DNA of 64,000 nt from assembly GCF_000020365.1 (NCBI RefSeq), contig NC_012108.1:1054001-1118000 (forward strand), in the 5' to 3' direction. The position numbers were made by a program, and so were the translations under genes. Under the pieces are notes generated by a model. That model did not search any database, was not told where the DNA came from, and saw only the letters and a list, made by a program, of their open reading frames with translations. This document shows, piece by piece, positions 34,732-42,880 of the stretch. This stretch comes from Desulforapulum autotrophicum HRM2 (GTDB lineage Bacteria; Desulfobacterota; Desulfobacteria; Desulfobacterales; Desulfobacteraceae). Position 1 is the stretch's first letter. Each line of letters begins with the position of its first letter.

Positions 34732-35130
34732 CTATCTGAACGCAGTTTTTGAATCGTATGACTGATTCAGAATCTGCCAAGCTACATATTGGATGACGAT
34801 CATATTTCTTGTTCCATACTCGTTTTCTAAAATTTCATATGGCAATACGGGCTTTGCCAGGCAGTTGGGCGGGGGGTGTTCATGGGGAGGTATGCTGGAT
34901 TTAAATTCCTTAGAAGATTCTTCCTCAATCTTTTCTAATTTTTTACCCAGATAGTTATTTTTAAAATATTCACCGTTTTTTTTGTTCCATTTTTGACAGT
35001 TTCTTCGGTGCTGTTCAGTTTTGCAGGCAGACCTTCCACATGTTGTCTGTCGTCCTTTTTGGCGGACATCCGGCTTAAACCATTTGCGGCAAATACAGCA
35101 GGGGCGTTTTCCACTTGAACTTTTTGCCAT
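34732..35130 (-). CDS. Zinc-ribbon protein at the head of the transposon operon
   Basis: The 132-residue protein begins with CCICRKWFKPDVRQKGRQTT followed by CGRSACKTEQHRRN, a CxxC and CxxxxC cluster that should bind zinc. Proteins with this pattern are frequent beside transposases in Geobacter-like bacteria (my recollection of the family, no search done). The tail has no known domain. ATG 35130 has GGAG upstream. It is the first gene of the element, next to the right end. Confidence 0.7.
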   Translation of the reverse strand: MAKSSSGKRPCCICRKWFKPDVRQKGRQTTCGRSACKTEQHRRNCQKWNKKNGEYFKNNYLGKKLEKIEEESSKEFKSSIPPHEHPPPNCLAKPVLPYEILENEYGTRNMIVIQYVAWQILNQSYDSKTAFR

Positions 35131-35265
35131 TATATTTTCTCCAAATTTAAATCTGGATGAAAATATAGCCCTAAAAATTGATTTTGTCGTAAAAGCGGCG
35201 GGGTAAGCGGGGTATGATTTATTTTCTATTTGGCGGGGTATTTGCGGCGGGCTGCCCTAATCATA

Positions 35266-35322
35266 GCGTTATAGTATTTTGCGAACGATTTGGGGGGTAG
35301 GCGTTAGAGTATTCGCATCTTA
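35266..35322 (-). repeat. Right end binding sites of the transposon
   Basis: Reverse copies of the end motif are at 35266-35285 (inner, with one change) and 35301-35322 (outer), with cores 35 bp apart. The wider spacing on the left (103 bp) makes the ends unequal, as in Tn7. 35131-35265 holds no gene. Confidence 0.8.
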
Positions 35323-35408
35323 ACAAACGGTATGTCAAAGAAAATGGATCAACCGTGACCGGGGTTATGATAGAGGCCCTGGATAAATTTTTGAGGAAGA
35401 CCGATTAA
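35323..35408 (+). pseudogene. 3' part of a ribbon-helix-helix-like small gene split by the transposon
   Basis: Reading in frame to TAA 35406-35408 gives NKRYVKENGSTVTGVMIEAL, DKFLRKTD. The sequence just left of the transposon (about 30664-30741) gives CADPTQSLTIEMPCVLAERI, ERLI in frame. Together they look like one small ribbon-helix-helix protein of the kind found in antitoxins and plasmid proteins. No proper start codon remains on the left. Confidence 0.55.
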
Positions 35409-35409
35409 T

Positions 35410-35553
35410 ATGCCGACCAGCCAGGATAAAAACGAATTGATTTGTTACTGCTTTTGTTATTCTGTCAATGATATTGAAGTTGAAGCAATTACGAATGACC
35501 GCTCATTGATTCTGGAGAAGATTGTAGCAGAGAAGCGTCAAAGGGCCCTTTAG
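35410..35553 (+). CDS. Truncated CopZ/BFD-like [2Fe-2S] or zinc-binding small protein
   Basis: The 47-residue frame reads NELICYCFCYSVNDIEVEAI, then SLILEKIVAEKRQRAL. It matches the N-terminal half of small proteins with CYCFxYT and a second Cys pair near the C-terminus. Here the second pair is missing, because the sequence runs at 35551 into a relic of the Fic gene. It starts 1 bp after the ribbon-helix-helix stop, so both were one operon. Confidence 0.45.
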   Translation: MPTSQDKNELICYCFCYSVNDIEVEAITNDRSLILEKIVAEKRQRAL

Positions 35554-35645
35554 TCAATTGCATGGGGGGAATATCGTCAGGTCCAGACTAAAACTGTCAG
35601 AGTTTCAAGCCTGGAAATCGGGTTGTCTTTAGCTTGAGAGTAGCC
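35553..35645 (+). pseudogene. Fic gene relic, 3' end
   Basis: GTCAATTGCATGGGGGGAAT and the following ~70 bp match the end of the Fic gene (26936-27030), including the stop region and AGCTTGAGAG after it. It ends 8 bp before the sulfatase stop codon. Confidence 0.82.
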
Positions 35646-35652
35646 CCCATTT

Positions 35653-37512
35653 TTAATTTAAAAACAGTCGAAGGCCTTTTAAGACGGCCATCAACGCGGG
35701 TTTTTTGGCTTTCATAAGGTCCTTGTCGTCATCCACAATATGGTATCCCCTTTTCCTTACTTCAAAGGATCCTGCATTGTATGTTTCCAGTGAGAAGACT
35801 GTGTAGCTTTTATCATTCCCAGTCACTGAGCAGGTATCCCAGCTTGCCACCACAACATTGTCGTGGCCTCGTCCGTCAAAAAGGTCTTCACCCTGGGAGT
35901 AGAGCCCTGTGTCGCTTGTATAGCCAAGCCTCTTCATCAGGGTTGGAACCACATCCAGATGACTTGTCATATAGTCGATTTTCCCGGGTCCTGCATCTGG
36001 AAGATACATCACCAGCGGAACCCGGGTCTGCTCGTCGGTAAAGGCGCTGTTGTGGCCCAGATAGCCGCTTTCATAGAACTCTTCTCCGTGGTCTGCGGAT
36101 ATCATTACGATGGTGTTTTCAAGCAGTCCTCTTTGCCTGATCGCATCAAGGACCCTGCCCACCTGGAAATCATCAAACATAATGGCATTTTTGTAGCTGT
36201 TTTTAAGCGTTGCCGCATCTTTTTCCCCAACGGTCAGGTAGTTGGGAGATTTGTTTGAGGGCATGAATTTTTCAAAATCTGCCGGATAACTGTATGGACC
36301 GTGGGGCGCATCATAAAAAAGAAAAGAGAAGAATGGCTTGCTGCTATCCCGGGTGTTCAACCAGTCGAGAAAAACCGCTGTTACCTTCGGATCCTTGACT
36401 TCGGCATTTTGGCCCTGGTGGCGATCGGACACAGATTCGGGGATTTTCACAAAGGCGGTTTTTCTGAACTCAGGATTGGAACAGTTGGCACTGGTGACAA
36501 TCTTAAAGTCGTAATCCAGATCCTTGAGTTCATCGATAAGCACCGGGCCCTGCCGTTCACTTAAGAATTGATGCCAGTATGATCCATAAATACCGTAGAA
36601 GAGGGAAAATACACCAAACCGTGTACAATTTCCGCCGCTGTAATGGTTGCCAAACACCTGAGATTTTTTTGAAAATGCGTAAATATTGGGGGTAAGCTCT
36701 TTTGAAAGCATGTCATAACGCCATGCATCCAGCAGAATCCATACAACATTGGGGTAACTTTTCAATTTTTTCCGTTCCAGTTTCGAAGCCGGGTAACGGA
36801 TTGAGGAGAATTCTGTATTGAACGTGATACGATCTTCGTTATCCACAGTGAAATTGAATCGCTTTTTCATGGTTTTCTTGATTGTCAGGGGTTGATAGAG
36901 GGGAAACACCTTGATAAACCGTGTTACGCTCCTGACATTGTAAAGGTCCGCAACCGCATAGAGCGACTTGTCCGCCAAGATCAGGGAAAAAACAGCCAGG
37001 GAGACAATGGCCATTCTTCGTCTGGAGAGGGTCTTTTCGCCACTGGTTTGATAGAGCCATCTGGCAAGAAAGAACTCGAATGAGATCACAGCCAGGATCA
37101 AAGCACCGAACATCAGAAAGATGGTGGGACCAAAGTGAAGAGAATCGCCTGTACCTTCGGTAAACACAAGGTTAAGAACCATGCTGTTGATATGGAATTT
37201 GAAAATCCTGTAGATGGATATGTCCGTATAGCAGAGGAGATGAAACAGGGAAAAAACAAGCGCCGAGACAATAGAAAAAGCGTTTCTGCCGCGTACCACA
37301 AAAAAGAGAGTATAGAGCAGGGCTGCAAGGACCAGATACTGCATGGCTGAATTGGACAAAAGTGCGATTATCAGATACCCATGGCTCAGGAAGCTGTTAA
37401 TCCCGGATGAGTGGAATATATACTGGGAGCCCATCAACACAGTGATGACATAATTAACAATCAATATTTTTATTAATGTCCGATATACAGGACGTAACGT
37501 TCCATCGTTCAT
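35653..37512 (-). CDS. Membrane-anchored sulfatase/phosphoethanolamine-transferase-like protein (YejM/PbgA type)
   Basis: The 619-residue protein has five N-terminal membrane segments (within about residues 10-185), a linker, and a sulfatase/alkaline-phosphatase-fold domain from about 255: VVWILLDAWRYDMLSKELTP, GGNCTRFGVFSLFYG (nucleophile region), FFSFLFYDAPHGPYSYP and MISADHGEEFYESGYLGHNS. This is the plan of YejM/PbgA proteins, which manage lipopolysaccharide or lipids at the periplasmic face. ATG 37512 is chosen over TTG 37518. Its ribosome site AGGA lies in Fic-derived sequence, so its leader was replaced by rearrangement. Confidence 0.85.
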   Translation of the reverse strand: MNDGTLRPVYRTLIKILIVNYVITVLMGSQYIFHSSGINSFLSHGYLIIALLSNSAMQYLVLAALLYTLFFVVRGRNAFSIVSALVFSLFHLLCYTDISIYRIFKFHINSMVLNLVFTEGTGDSLHFGPTIFLMFGALILAVISFEFFLARWLYQTSGEKTLSRRRMAIVSLAVFSLILADKSLYAVADLYNVRSVTRFIKVFPLYQPLTIKKTMKKRFNFTVDNEDRITFNTEFSSIRYPASKLERKKLKSYPNVVWILLDAWRYDMLSKELTPNIYAFSKKSQVFGNHYSGGNCTRFGVFSLFYGIYGSYWHQFLSERQGPVLIDELKDLDYDFKIVTSANCSNPEFRKTAFVKIPESVSDRHQGQNAEVKDPKVTAVFLDWLNTRDSSKPFFSFLFYDAPHGPYSYPADFEKFMPSNKSPNYLTVGEKDAATLKNSYKNAIMFDDFQVGRVLDAIRQRGLLENTIVMISADHGEEFYESGYLGHNSAFTDEQTRVPLVMYLPDAGPGKIDYMTSHLDVVPTLMKRLGYTSDTGLYSQGEDLFDGRGHDNVVVASWDTCSVTGNDKSYTVFSLETYNAGSFEVRKRGYHIVDDDKDLMKAKKPALMAVLKGLRLFLN

Positions 37513-37690
37513 GCGCAATTCCTGGCCCTTTTGAACAGGCTTTTCTATAATGGTAAAATTGACTTATCTGCAACAGTTTTAGGAGCTTAACAAGCTTATA
37601 GCTCGTTTAGGAGCAGATGTTTTTTTTATTCGAAATAACCCATGCCCCCTTTCATTTGTGCTGGCGTTCTCCAGGTGGACTTATAGGTCA
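37513..37690 (+). pseudogene. Fic gene relic, middle part
   Basis: From GCAATTCCTGGCCCTTTTGA through TTATCTGCAACAGTTTTAGG to CCATGCCCCCTTTCATTTG the sequence follows 26480-26625 of the Fic gene with many changes and small deletions. The last ~35 bp resemble sequence after the Fic gene (about 27050-27085). It begins exactly at the sulfatase start codon. Confidence 0.8.
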
Positions 37691-37711
37691 TTTGGCTTAA
37701 ATTATATTTTT

Positions 37712-38467
37712 TTAATTGTTAGGTCTTTCAAAATGGACAAAATCAATTAAAAAAACCGCGCCCATCAGCAAGGTTTTTTGTGTGGTGTCAGCCTTAACCG
37801 GGAACTCAACTCCGAAATCATCAGCTTTGCTGAAGGTTTCCTTGAAAAGTCCGCTCCATTTTTTTGTGATTTTGCCATCTTCAATGCCATTCTGGAAAAT
37901 TTTAAATGTCCAAGGATGCAGAATTGGGCCTATAAGAGTAAATACTTCCTGATCAAAGGCATCATAAACAATATACTGCCTTCTTAGGATTCTAAAACAA
38001 CGCTGGACACTTCCCAGAAGTTCTCCATTGGCATGGAAAATTTCGAGTTTGTGGAAATAGAACTTGAAAGGTCTTTCCAGAGTGAGGGCTGTAATGCCTT
38101 CACGATTAAGAATTTTCATTGAAAAAGGACGCCAGTTTCCAATAAACAACCTGGACAGGATTGCTCCAATGGAAGTGCTCATTTCAGCGGCTTCGAAAAG
38201 GTTGAAATTGATTGAATAACGATTCCGGGTCTCAAGGCCTAACCAAACTTCGGCTCTTTCTAACCGTTGACGGATAAACAGTTTGCGGCAGTCAGTAAGT
38301 CCGGCCAGTTCATGACTCTGGTTTATTTGGTTTATGTGAAACCGATTTTCCGCATCTTTCCTTTCTTTAAGAATAAATTTAGAGACTATTATTCCGCAAT
38401 TGGGGCATTCGGTGAATTGAGAGTTCCCCACAAAAGAGCACTTGGGGCACTTAGAAGTCGAATTCAA
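37712..38467 (-). CDS. Zinc-ribbon plus scramblase-like (LURP-one/phospholipid scramblase fold) protein
   Basis: The 251-residue protein begins with a double CxxC zinc ribbon (CPKCSFVGNSQFTECPNCG). From about residue 120 it has the scramblase-type barrel: LTLERPFKFYFHKLEIFHAN, GSVQRCFRILRRQYIVYDAF and KKWSGLFKETFSKADDFGVE. Animal scramblases move lipids across membranes; bacterial members have no proven role. There is no signal peptide. It lies 3 bp upstream of nothing on its strand except Fic relics. Confidence 0.8.
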   Translation of the reverse strand: MNSTSKCPKCSFVGNSQFTECPNCGIIVSKFILKERKDAENRFHINQINQSHELAGLTDCRKLFIRQRLERAEVWLGLETRNRYSINFNLFEAAEMSTSIGAILSRLFIGNWRPFSMKILNREGITALTLERPFKFYFHKLEIFHANGELLGSVQRCFRILRRQYIVYDAFDQEVFTLIGPILHPWTFKIFQNGIEDGKITKKWSGLFKETFSKADDFGVEFPVKADTTQKTLLMGAVFLIDFVHFERPNN

Positions 38468-38470
38468 AGT

Positions 38471-38638
38471 TCATATCCTTAATAGAATAACTTTTTTCTG
38501 AATAACATTTGCTGCAGTATGGTATTCAGATGCCTTCCATATTTCATCACATACAATGGAATTTAATTCAAGAAATAAGGTCGAATAATTTGGTATGTCC
38601 GTGTAAAGGTGATGGCCGATTATATAGAGAATTTTCAT
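38471..38638 (-). CDS. Small hypothetical protein, 55 aa
   Basis: ATG 38638 opens a 55-codon frame (KILYIIGHHLYTDIPNYSTL start) ending 3 bp before the scramblase-like gene, so the two would be co-translated. The ribosome site (AAAAAGG 9 nt upstream) is fair. I recognise no family. An ~88-bp repeat ends about 40 bp before it. Confidence 0.45.
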   Translation of the reverse strand: MKILYIIGHHLYTDIPNYSTLFLELNSIVCDEIWKASEYHTAANVIQKKVILLRI

Positions 38639-38678
38639 AATGACAACCTTTTTAATCTGGATCGCAACCGGCAATTTT

Positions 38679-38768
38679 ATATGAAACACCCGCCAAAGCA
38701 TTGTCAATGAAGGCGTTTCATCATTCGTTGAGGCCGGAGTCATAACTCGCTCCGGCCGTGCCGGTTAT
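38679..38768 (-). repeat. ~88-bp two-hairpin intergenic repeat, minus orientation
   Basis: On the minus strand it begins ATAACCGGCACGGCCGGAGC, pairs GGCCGGAG with CTCCGGCC, then AACGAATGATGAAACGCC and ends GGGTGTTTCATATAA. It is very close to the units at 9583-9848. Confidence 0.85.
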
Positions 38769-38769
38769 A

Positions 38770-38797
38770 TAAACAGTCAATCTCGAAAGTTGAGTTA
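38770..38797 (-). repeat. 28-bp dispersed motif, copy 2
   Basis: It matches 1128-1155 at 26 of 28 positions (TAAACAGTCAATCTCGAAAG with TTGAGTTA). Here it directly touches the ~88-bp repeat. Confidence 0.5.
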
Positions 38798-38843
38798 GGT
38801 ATCATTTAGTTCAAAACTAAATTGCAAAAGACTGTCCGGCAGA

Positions 38844-39680
38844 CTACATCTCATTTCCCAGAGAAAATTTGTAGACAAGGGCCTTACCTGTTTTTTCACA
38901 GGCATCCACACAATCTCCACAATTGGTGCATTGGGCCAGGCTCCAGCCATCCATGTGCTTGGGGTCAAGATTTAGGGAACAGGCCTGCTGGCAGGGGAAT
39001 GGTGCCTTGTTTGAGATACATCTTTTTTGTTTAAAAACAATTTTAAATCCAAAGGGATTGAACCGTTTGACAACGGAGAGAAGAACAGATTGCGGACAAA
39101 TCCAACGACACCACAAACGGGTTTGAAATATAAATTCCAACAATAAAATGACGCCCATAAACCAAATGACAGGAGACAGGTCTTTTTGCATAAAAAGATA
39201 TTGAAAAATATTTGAATATTGAAATGGCATTGACACCTGGTTTAGAATGGGTGTGTTGAAAAAAGACCAGAAGACCAGAAAACCTGTGCAAAAGACAGTT
39301 GCCTTTACTGCAAAGTCCCTTGTTTGAATTCTTTTGTTTCTAAATCTTTTAGGCCATACCCTGGAAGAAAAAGAATTTATGAGTTCTGACAATAATCCAA
39401 AGGGACAAATCCAGGAGCAAAAAACAGTTCCCAGGAAAAATGCAATGGCCAAAACCATTCCGACACCGATCAAAAGTCCAATGGGCAGGTAATGATTTTT
39501 AAGTATTACCTGAAAAGCAGCCAGAGGATCTGAAAATGTTAAACATCCGATATGGATGTTTAAAAAATTTCCCCAGATAAAATTGAACCCGGCCTGATTC
39601 AGTATGGGAAGTATGATAAAAAGGCCAGCAACACCTGTTTGAATAACTCTTCGCCAGGTATGGATTTTAATTCTTTTCAT
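38844..39680 (-). CDS. NapH-like polyferredoxin membrane protein
   Basis: The 278-residue protein has membrane segments at about 12-30, 63-95, 128-148 and 172-190, two cytoplasmic CxxxCP motifs (FCSWICPFG and WCRWICPQS), and a C-terminal 4Fe-4S motif CTNCGDCVDACEKTG preceded by CQQACSLNLDP. This is the NapH/MauN layout, which moves electrons from quinol to partner proteins. No napG, napF or reductase gene is adjacent, so the partner is unknown. It starts with MKRIKIHTWRR at 39680. Confidence 0.82.
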   Translation of the reverse strand: MKRIKIHTWRRVIQTGVAGLFIILPILNQAGFNFIWGNFLNIHIGCLTFSDPLAAFQVILKNHYLPIGLLIGVGMVLAIAFFLGTVFCSWICPFGLLSELINSFSSRVWPKRFRNKRIQTRDFAVKATVFCTGFLVFWSFFNTPILNQVSMPFQYSNIFQYLFMQKDLSPVIWFMGVILLLEFIFQTRLWCRWICPQSVLLSVVKRFNPFGFKIVFKQKRCISNKAPFPCQQACSLNLDPKHMDGWSLAQCTNCGDCVDACEKTGKALVYKFSLGNEM

Positions 39681-39957
39681 TTTATGATATTTTCCACGGC
39701 AATTCGAATATTTATGGCTTAAAAGGACAATGCCGTGACAGATATGAATTAAAAGAGAGAAAATTACAAGGGGGGTATGTTAAAGAATCATGCCAAGATT
39801 ACGAAAAGGCTGACAATGGGACCCACGGCTTTTCGTTAGACTGGTGATGATAGAAAAAAGACTCTCTGGAAAGATTTCGGTGATATGCTGGTGACCTTTG
39901 AATGATTTAATATTCAAATATATAAATATATGATCCAAATGATGAGGTGGATTAACA

Positions 39958-40200
39958 ATGAGTGCTGTTAAAATTCCATATGAGCAATTATCTCCTGAAG
40001 CTCTTCATGGTGTTATCGAAGAATTCGTTACCCGGGATGGAACCGATTATGGGGAAAGAGAGATCCTTGTTGAAACCAGAGTTGCACAGGTTATGGAAAA
40101 GATAAAAGCAGGGAAAGCAGTCATTGTTTTTGATCACAAATCAGAAACTTGTAACATATTAAAAAGTGATAGCCCCCTTTTAAAGAAATTGAGCAGCTGA
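39958..40200 (+). CDS. yheU: YheU family (UPF0270) protein
   Basis: The 80-residue protein matches YheU: IPYEQLSPEALHGVIEEFVT, RDGTDYGEREILVETRVAQV and a C-terminal VIVFDHKSETCNI. The function is unknown. ATG 39958 has GAGGTGG upstream. The 277-bp gap before it holds no accepted gene. Its end overlaps the end of the convergent HAD gene by 21 bp. Confidence 0.88.
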   Translation: MSAVKIPYEQLSPEALHGVIEEFVTRDGTDYGEREILVETRVAQVMEKIKAGKAVIVFDHKSETCNILKSDSPLLKKLSS

Positions 40201-41037
40201 TTTCAAAGGGGAAAACATATCATCTTTTTCCACCATCTCTCTTCTTGATAAAATGGTGTCCGGATCAATTTCCCCGAGATTATTAAATATATAATCCGGC
40301 TGATAGGGAAAACGGTTTATGGTTGTCCCATCCGTTACACCGGATAATACCAGGCAGGTGGTCATTCCGGATTCCAAACCGCCCATAATGTCCGTATCCA
40401 TTCTATCCCCAATCATAAAGCAGTTTGCCGAATGCACTTTTAACTCTTTTCGTGCTAAAAACATCATGACCGGATTGGGTTTCCCCAAAAAATAAGGGGC
40501 AACTCCGGTAACTTTTTCAATAGGAGCAACCAGGGCACCGCATGCCGGTACAGGACCACGCGGGCTGGGACCGGTTAAATCCGGATTGGTGGCAAGGAAC
40601 TTCGCACCTTCCTGAATCAGCAGCGTTGCTTCGATTATTTTGGCATAATCATATTCCTCGGTTTCCCCAATGATGACATAATCGGGGTTTTTAGAGGTTA
40701 TTTTAATATCCGCGTTTTCAAGTTCTTCAAAAATCCCTTTTCCGCCAATAACATAAGCCGAGCAGCCATTCGGCCTTTGCACCTTGAGAAAGTTTGCAGT
40801 GGCCATTGCCGAGGTGTAGAAACAATTCTCATCAACTTTTATTTCCATATTCAGTAAGCGGTCTCGCAGTTCCAAACGCGTAAAATACGAGTTGTTGGTT
40901 AAAAATATAAATTTGTAATTATTCTGTATCAGGCGGTTGATAAATGCCTTTGCGCCGGGAATCAATTTATCACCGGTATACACGACGCCATCCATATCCA
41001 TTATGAATGATTTTTGATAACTTTTTTGATTCTGCAT
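40180..41037 (-). CDS. HAD-IIA family (NagD-like) phosphatase
   Basis: The 285-residue protein has the HAD nucleophile motif IMDMDGVVYTG (DxD), FIFLTNNSYFTR (motif II), GKPNPVMMF (Lys) and MIGDRMDTDIMGG (motif IV), with a C2 cap as in NagD. Members remove phosphate from nucleotides or sugars in the cytoplasm. The exact substrate is not clear. It overlaps yheU tail to tail. Confidence 0.88.
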   Translation of the reverse strand: MQNQKSYQKSFIMDMDGVVYTGDKLIPGAKAFINRLIQNNYKFIFLTNNSYFTRLELRDRLLNMEIKVDENCFYTSAMATANFLKVQRPNGCSAYVIGGKGIFEELENADIKITSKNPDYVIIGETEEYDYAKIIEATLLIQEGAKFLATNPDLTGPSPRGPVPACGALVAPIEKVTGVAPYFLGKPNPVMMFLARKELKVHSANCFMIGDRMDTDIMGGLESGMTTCLVLSGVTDGTTINRFPYQPDYIFNNLGEIDPDTILSRREMVEKDDMFSPLKSAAQFL

Positions 41038-41184
41038 ATCAAACCCTTTCTCTTGGGTTGCTTAAAGATCTGGTCGAAACCTTTTGCGGCTTTCGCGAGT
41101 CCCATCTGGATCCTGGGATCGGAAGACGCTCTTTGTCAAGAAAAGTATGAAAAATTATTAGGTGTCTGAAATATGACCCCAGCA

Positions 41185-41223
41185 AAAAGTCATACCGCCT
41201 GTATGGCAGAAGGTATGACTTTT
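41185..41223 (-). terminator. Hairpin terminator after the DAHP synthase gene
   Basis: AAAAGTCATACC at 41185-41196 pairs with GGTATGACTTTT at 41212-41223, 15 bp beyond the stop of the minus-strand gene. The A/T ends make it work on either strand. Confidence 0.75.
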
Positions 41224-41237
41224 CAGGGCTGCTGTTA

Positions 41238-42584
41238 TCAGTGTTTTATCATATCAGCGATCTGAAATGCTACTTCCAGACTCTGCTCGGCATTCAACCG
41301 TGGATCACAGGTGGTATCATAGCGATTATGAAGTTCTTCGCTGACAATATTTCTGGCCCCACCCACACATTCGGTTACGTTCTTACCAGTCATTTCAAGA
41401 TGGACCCCTCCTGGAATTGTGCCTTCTGCCCAGTGAATTTCAAAAAACCGGGTGATTTCTTTTAAAATATCATTAAAATCCCGGGTTTTGTGTCCGGATT
41501 CCGATGTATATGTATTGGCATGCATGGGGTCGCAGTTCCACACGATATGATACCCCTGTTTTTTGGTTTCACGAAGCAGGGGAGCCAGTTTTTTTTCAAT
41601 ATTGTTACACCCCATTCTGGTGATCAGGGTCAATCGACCGGCTTCGTTTTCAGGATTAAGTGTTTCAATGAGTTGTTTGACATTATCCATGTCATAATTT
41701 GGCCCTATTTTAACCCCGATGGGATTGAGCACCCCTTTTAAAAACGCCACGTGGGCACCATCCACCTGCCGGGTCCTCTCTCCAATCCAGAGCATGTGTG
41801 CCGAACAGTCATACCATCCCCCGGTGGTGGAATCTATCCGGGTTAATGCCTCTTCATAGGGCAATAACAGGGCTTCATGGGATGTGAAAAACTGGGTCTG
41901 ATTGACCTGGGGAATATCCGTGGGAATACCAATCGTGTTCATGAACTTGATGGCCTTGTCAATCTGTCTGGCCAGGCGGTCATAGGACCGGCCCATGGGC
42001 GATTGAACCACAAATTCATGATTCCATGATTGCACCCTGTGCAGGGCTGCATACCCGCCCCGGGTAAATGCCCGCAGCAGGTTTAAGGTCGCCGCTGCCA
42101 TATAATAACCTTTGAGCATGAATTTGGGATTCGGGGTTCGGTCTTTGATGGTGGGGGTTACCTTGTTGACCATGTCTCCACGATAGGACGGCAGTTCAAC
42201 GCCATTTACCATTTCAGTATCGGATGATCGAGGTTTGGCAAATTGTCCGGCAATCCGGCCGACTTTGATGGTGGGTTTTCCGCCGGCATAGGTCATTACC
42301 ACGGCCATCTGCAGCAATACTTTTAAGCTCTCCCTGATATTGGGGGCAGTAACCTGGGAAAAATCTTCTGAACAATCACCGCCCTGAAGCAGAAATGCCT
42401 CTCCTTTTGATGCTTTGCCCAGCATCTCTTTTAATGCTCTTATTTCTCCTGCAAAAACCAGTGGTGGCATTAACGTCAGGTCGTCGATGACTTTGTCCAG
42501 CTTTTTTTTGTCTGGCCAGTTGGGTTGTTGAAGCGCTGTATGATTTTTCCAGCTTGATTTTGTCCATTCTTTGGTATTCACCAT
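41238..42584 (-). CDS. Class II DAHP synthase
   Basis: The 448-residue protein is a plant/Mycobacterium-type 3-deoxy-7-phosphoheptulonate synthase: LLQGGDCSEDF, VGRIAGQFAKPRSS, AHMLWIGERTRQVDGAHV, VKIGPNYD and WNCDPMHANTY, GGVHLEMTGKNVTECVG. It joins PEP and erythrose-4-phosphate to start aromatic amino acid synthesis. It stands alone without other aro genes. The start at 42584 gives the normal family length. Confidence 0.94.
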   Translation of the reverse strand: MVNTKEWTKSSWKNHTALQQPNWPDKKKLDKVIDDLTLMPPLVFAGEIRALKEMLGKASKGEAFLLQGGDCSEDFSQVTAPNIRESLKVLLQMAVVMTYAGGKPTIKVGRIAGQFAKPRSSDTEMVNGVELPSYRGDMVNKVTPTIKDRTPNPKFMLKGYYMAAATLNLLRAFTRGGYAALHRVQSWNHEFVVQSPMGRSYDRLARQIDKAIKFMNTIGIPTDIPQVNQTQFFTSHEALLLPYEEALTRIDSTTGGWYDCSAHMLWIGERTRQVDGAHVAFLKGVLNPIGVKIGPNYDMDNVKQLIETLNPENEAGRLTLITRMGCNNIEKKLAPLLRETKKQGYHIVWNCDPMHANTYTSESGHKTRDFNDILKEITRFFEIHWAEGTIPGGVHLEMTGKNVTECVGGARNIVSEELHNRYDTTCDPRLNAEQSLEVAFQIADMIKH

Positions 42585-42836
42585 TTTTTATATTCTCTTC
42601 TGTTCTCTTAAATTAGCGGTTAAATACTTAAGTTTATCATGGACCATGATTCCAGTAAAGGCCTGGATTCCCTGTCTGTTAAAGTCAGGGGCTGGAAGTT
42701 TTATAACTTGGATGAAATTGGATGCCTTTTGTCCCCCTACAGCAAGGCATTACAGCTATTGAACCTTTAATACGCCTTATGGATGGATTAAAATTCGGCT
42801 ATTCCGGGTCAAATTGTTTCATCTGCGGTCCTAATT

Positions 42837-42867
42837 AAACGGCATGCCATGCACTGGCATGCCGTTT
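42837..42867 (-). terminator. Strong hairpin terminator after lon
   Basis: AAACGGCATGCC and GGCATGCCGTTT form a 12-bp stem with a 7-nt loop, 13 bp after the lon stop. The 42585-42836 gap before it holds no accepted gene. Confidence 0.85.
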
Positions 42868-42880
42868 GTGTCAAAATTAA

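Larger units (their letters stand above)
30744..35322. mobile_element. Mu/Tn7-like transposon, about 4.6 kb
   Basis: Both ends carry inverted copies of GATGCRAATACTCTAACGC (30744-30762; reverse at 35301-35319) and an inner copy of TTCGCAAAATACTMTAACGC (30846-30865; reverse at 35266-35285). Such repeated end sites are typical of TnsB/MuA-type transposases. All five genes inside are on the minus strand: two zinc-finger proteins, a protein of unknown role, a DDE transposase and an AAA ATPase. No TnsA, TniQ/TnsD, resolvase or Cas gene is present. It lies inside a small ribbon-helix-helix gene. I could not find a clean target duplication. Confidence 0.82.

Noticed and set aside
30739-35327. Target-site duplication of the Mu/Tn7-like transposon
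   Set aside because: The bases next to the outer repeats (GATAA left, TTAAC right) do not match; a 2-bp TA is too little to claim.
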